From: Paracoccaceae bacterium
Lineage (GTDB): Bacteria; Pseudomonadota; Alphaproteobacteria; Rhodobacterales; Rhodobacteraceae
Direction of reading: 5' to 3'
Assembly (NCBI GenBank): GCA_013214635.1
Contig: JABSSC010000041.1
Coordinates: 1-44,567, forward strand
Length of the DNA stretch: 44,567 nt
The notes below the pieces were generated by a model that saw nothing but the letters and a program-made list of their open reading frames with translations, was not told the origin of the DNA and did no database searches. Of this stretch, positions 43,066 through 44,567 are shown in pieces. Position numbers and translations under genes: made by a program. How positions within the stretch are numbered: the first letter of the stretch is position 1; the number at the start of each line of letters is the position of its first letter.

Positions 43066-43398
43066 TCAGCTTGCCGGCTCGGTTTTGTTCAGCACCTGCG
43101 CCACGGTCGACCGAACGACGCGCACTTTCACGCCATCGGCGACTTCGACTTCCAGCTCGGGAACCTGCCCCTCGGCTTCTTTCACCTTGACCACTTTGCC
43201 AATCAGCCCGCCTTGCGTGACGATCTGATCCCCGCGCCGCAGCGCTTCGACCATATTCTGATGCTCTTTCACCTTCTTTTGCTGTGGGCGAAAGATCAGG
43301 AAGTACATGATCGCAAAGATCAGAATGAACGGTACGATGCTGGTGATGGCGGCAGCACCGCCCCCGGCCGCTTGCGCATATGCAGGCGTGACAAACAT
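43066..43398 (-). CDS. yajC: Sec translocon accessory protein YajC
   Basis: A small single-helix membrane protein that associates with SecDF, 110 residues. ITSIVPFILIFAIMYFLIFR is the membrane segment with the family RPQQKK motif, followed by RRGDQIVTQGGLIGKVVKV. It opens the yajC-secD-secF operon on the minus strand and is divergent from the protease genes. Confidence 0.96.
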   Translation of the reverse strand: MFVTPAYAQAAGGGAAAITSIVPFILIFAIMYFLIFRPQQKKVKEHQNMVEALRRGDQIVTQGGLIGKVVKVKEAEGQVPELEVEVADGVKVRVVRSTVAQVLNKTEPAS

Positions 43399-43541
43399 TG
43401 AAAGACCCCGTGATAGTGGCGCGCAAGAGACCCTGCGCAGCGTTGGCGCGCACCCTATATAGGATGCGTGGCGATTGGCAAGAAGACCTGCCGGGGGAAT
43501 CGCGTTACTGTTGCGGCAATAATCACCACAAAGGTCATTTC

Positions 43542-44225
43542 ATGCGGTTTTTTCTGTTTCTTTTCGCCGTCTCTCTCGCTCTCGCCGCGCCCGCGGTCCA
43601 AGCGCAGGGACAGCGCGAGATGTCCAAGTCCGAGCACACAAAATGGGCAGCGATTGGCCGTGTCTTCATTCAACCGCAAGACGGGGATCCCGCGCGCATT
43701 TGCACGGGAACACTCGTCACTCCCGACACCGTCCTGACCGCTGGCCACTGCGTCCATACCGCAAATGGCAAACGCCGGTTGAGACCGGAAAACGTGTCGT
43801 TTCAGGCGGGGCTCTATGATCAAAAACCCATCGTTATTCGAACCGCAGGTGTTCTTCGCCCCGCCAATGGCTGGGTGTTGCCGACGGATGAAGAAAGCCT
43901 TCGGCGCGACATCGCTCTGATCAAACTTACCGCGCCCGTGCCCGGTATCACGCCCATTCCAATCGTCGGAGAGTTGGGAAATGGACCATTTCAGGTCATC
44001 GGGTACCGGTTCGATAACAGAAGTCGCATGACAGACTACAGCCCCTGCCACCGCACGGCACCGGCATCGATCATTTTGCTTGATTGCGACGCGGTTGAAG
44101 GCACTTCCGGCGCACCGATCATGCGCCGAAACGGACGCGGGTGGGCCGTTGGGGGCGTCATGACGGCGGTTTCGCAGTCTTTTGACGCCATCGGTGCAAC
44201 ATATGACCCCGCGCTCTTTCGGTGA
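43542..44225 (+). CDS. Secreted trypsin-like serine protease
   Basis: A 227-residue chymotrypsin-fold (S1) protease. Signal peptide MRFFLFLFAVSLALAAPAVQ is cleaved near residue 22. The catalytic triad is H69 (VLTAGHCVH), D123 (RRDIALIKL) and S189 (GTSGAPI). Four Cys outside the signal could form disulfides. The ATG at 43542 has AAGG upstream; the longer frame reaching 43398 runs into the yajC start. The gene is immediately followed by a paralogue whose GTG overlaps its stop. Confidence 0.92.
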   Translation: MRFFLFLFAVSLALAAPAVQAQGQREMSKSEHTKWAAIGRVFIQPQDGDPARICTGTLVTPDTVLTAGHCVHTANGKRRLRPENVSFQAGLYDQKPIVIRTAGVLRPANGWVLPTDEESLRRDIALIKLTAPVPGITPIPIVGELGNGPFQVIGYRFDNRSRMTDYSPCHRTAPASIILLDCDAVEGTSGAPIMRRNGRGWAVGGVMTAVSQSFDAIGATYDPALFR

Positions 44226-44567
44226 TCCGACTGGCGGCGGCCCTAGCGATCAGCGCAGCCCCGCTTTCTGCGCAAGACGCCCGTATCCTGAGCGCCGACG
44301 ATCACGCGCGCTGGCAGGCCATCGGGCGCGTCAATATCGCGGGACTTTTGTCGACCCGCCTTTGTACCGGCGCTCTGATCGCGCCTGATCTGGTACTGAC
44401 GGCTGCCCATTGCACCTTTGCGCACCGCCCGGACACGCCGCACCCGGCTGAGGAAATACACTTTGTCGCCGGATGGTTTCGCGGCGAATACACGGCGCAT
44501 TCACCCACGGCTGAGGTCATTTTGCCCAACGGCTGGACGCCTCAAGGAACAAACGGTGCTGATATCA
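44222..44567 (+). CDS. Second trypsin-like serine protease, cut by the window edge
   Basis: Starts with GTG overlapping the previous stop codon (GTGA). The visible 115 residues contain a signal peptide (VIRLAAALAISAAPLSAQ), then HARWQAIGRVNIA, CTGALIAPDLVLTAAHCTFA with the catalytic His and the first Cys pair, and NGWTPQGTNGADI, where the last Asp aligns with the catalytic Asp of the upstream protease. The Ser region lies beyond the window. The match with the upstream gene (xHxxWxAIGRV..., CTGxL) shows a tandem duplication. Confidence 0.88.
   Translation, partial: MIRLAAALAISAAPLSAQDARILSADDHARWQAIGRVNIAGLLSTRLCTGALIAPDLVLTAAHCTFAHRPDTPHPAEEIHFVAGWFRGEYTAHSPTAEVILPNGWTPQGTNGADI

Noticed and set aside
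1-44567. tRNA, rRNA, CRISPR arrays, insertion sequences, prophage or toxin-antitoxin systems
   Set aside because: Looked for cloverleaf ends, regularly spaced repeats, transposase motifs and paired small genes. The only regular repeats are the coding MORN units, and the solitary XRE gene is coupled to a GST rather than to a toxin-like gene.

Overview
The window reads as chromosomal DNA of a marine alphaproteobacterium, most likely a Rhodobacteraceae/Roseobacter-type organism. Support: high GC, tightly packed operons, a DMSP lyase of the DddP family, System I cytochrome c maturation genes, separate secD and secF, and a roseobacter-style FliG. There are no tRNA or rRNA genes, CRISPR arrays, prophage genes or complete insertion sequences. 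Most of it is core metabolism; the more lineage-specific content lies around 14.4-18.6 kb, 20-25 kb and at the right edge.

Layout. 0-6 kb (minus): the glycine cleavage operon gcvT-gcvH-gcvP followed by a hemolysin III/PAQR-type membrane protein, controlled by a well-preserved tandem glycine riboswitch ahead of gcvT; a small conserved protein of unknown function lies downstream. 6-10.5 kb: a gamma-glutamylcyclotransferase-like gene, then gltX, a six-helix membrane protein and a MATE exporter as one minus-strand operon, with a zincin-type metallopeptidase divergent from gltX. 10.6-16.7 kb: a Tat-exported metallo-beta-lactamase-fold hydrolase with a clear terminator, pfkB, nadE (minus), a secreted 18-repeat MORN protein and a GST (minus). 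16.7-18.5 kb: a small XRE regulator, an AT-rich spacer of about 380 bp with a perfect 14-bp palindrome, a two-helix membrane protein and a heme-dependent N-demethylase-family (DUF3445) gene. 18.6-20 kb: dddP, with every published metal ligand and the catalytic Asp in place.

20-22.7 kb (minus): a tightly coupled, functionally undefined trio wbqC-like / FAD-NAD(P)-binding oxidoreductase / SAM methyltransferase. 22.9-26.3 kb: an alpha/beta-hydrolase-OsmC fusion, a Pro/Tyr-rich lipoprotein, a secreted-protein gene interrupted by an in-frame TAG, bioY and a DUF6314 gene. 26.3-32.8 kb (plus): purB, cardiolipin synthase plus endonuclease/exonuclease/phosphatase pair, a 57-residue secreted Cys peptide, a TPR protein sharing its Cys motif, fliG and a lipid A-type acyltransferase. 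32.7-37.3 kb: a DUF1223 thioredoxin-like secreted protein, acnA, an SDR pseudogene with a deleted and frameshifted N-terminus, and a 41-residue membrane peptide.

37.3-43.4 kb (minus): yajC-secD-secF, an Mth938-domain gene and ccmABCDG, a continuous block for protein export and cytochrome c biogenesis. 43.5 kb to the end (plus): two tandem secreted trypsin-like proteases, the second cut by the window edge.

The most notable items are dddP beside an N-demethylase-family gene, the nine-repeat block duplication inside the MORN protein, two degraded genes (TAG-interrupted secreted protein; SDR), the wbqC trio, and the palindrome near the XRE gene. I did not find a clearly new multi-gene defence or mobile system.
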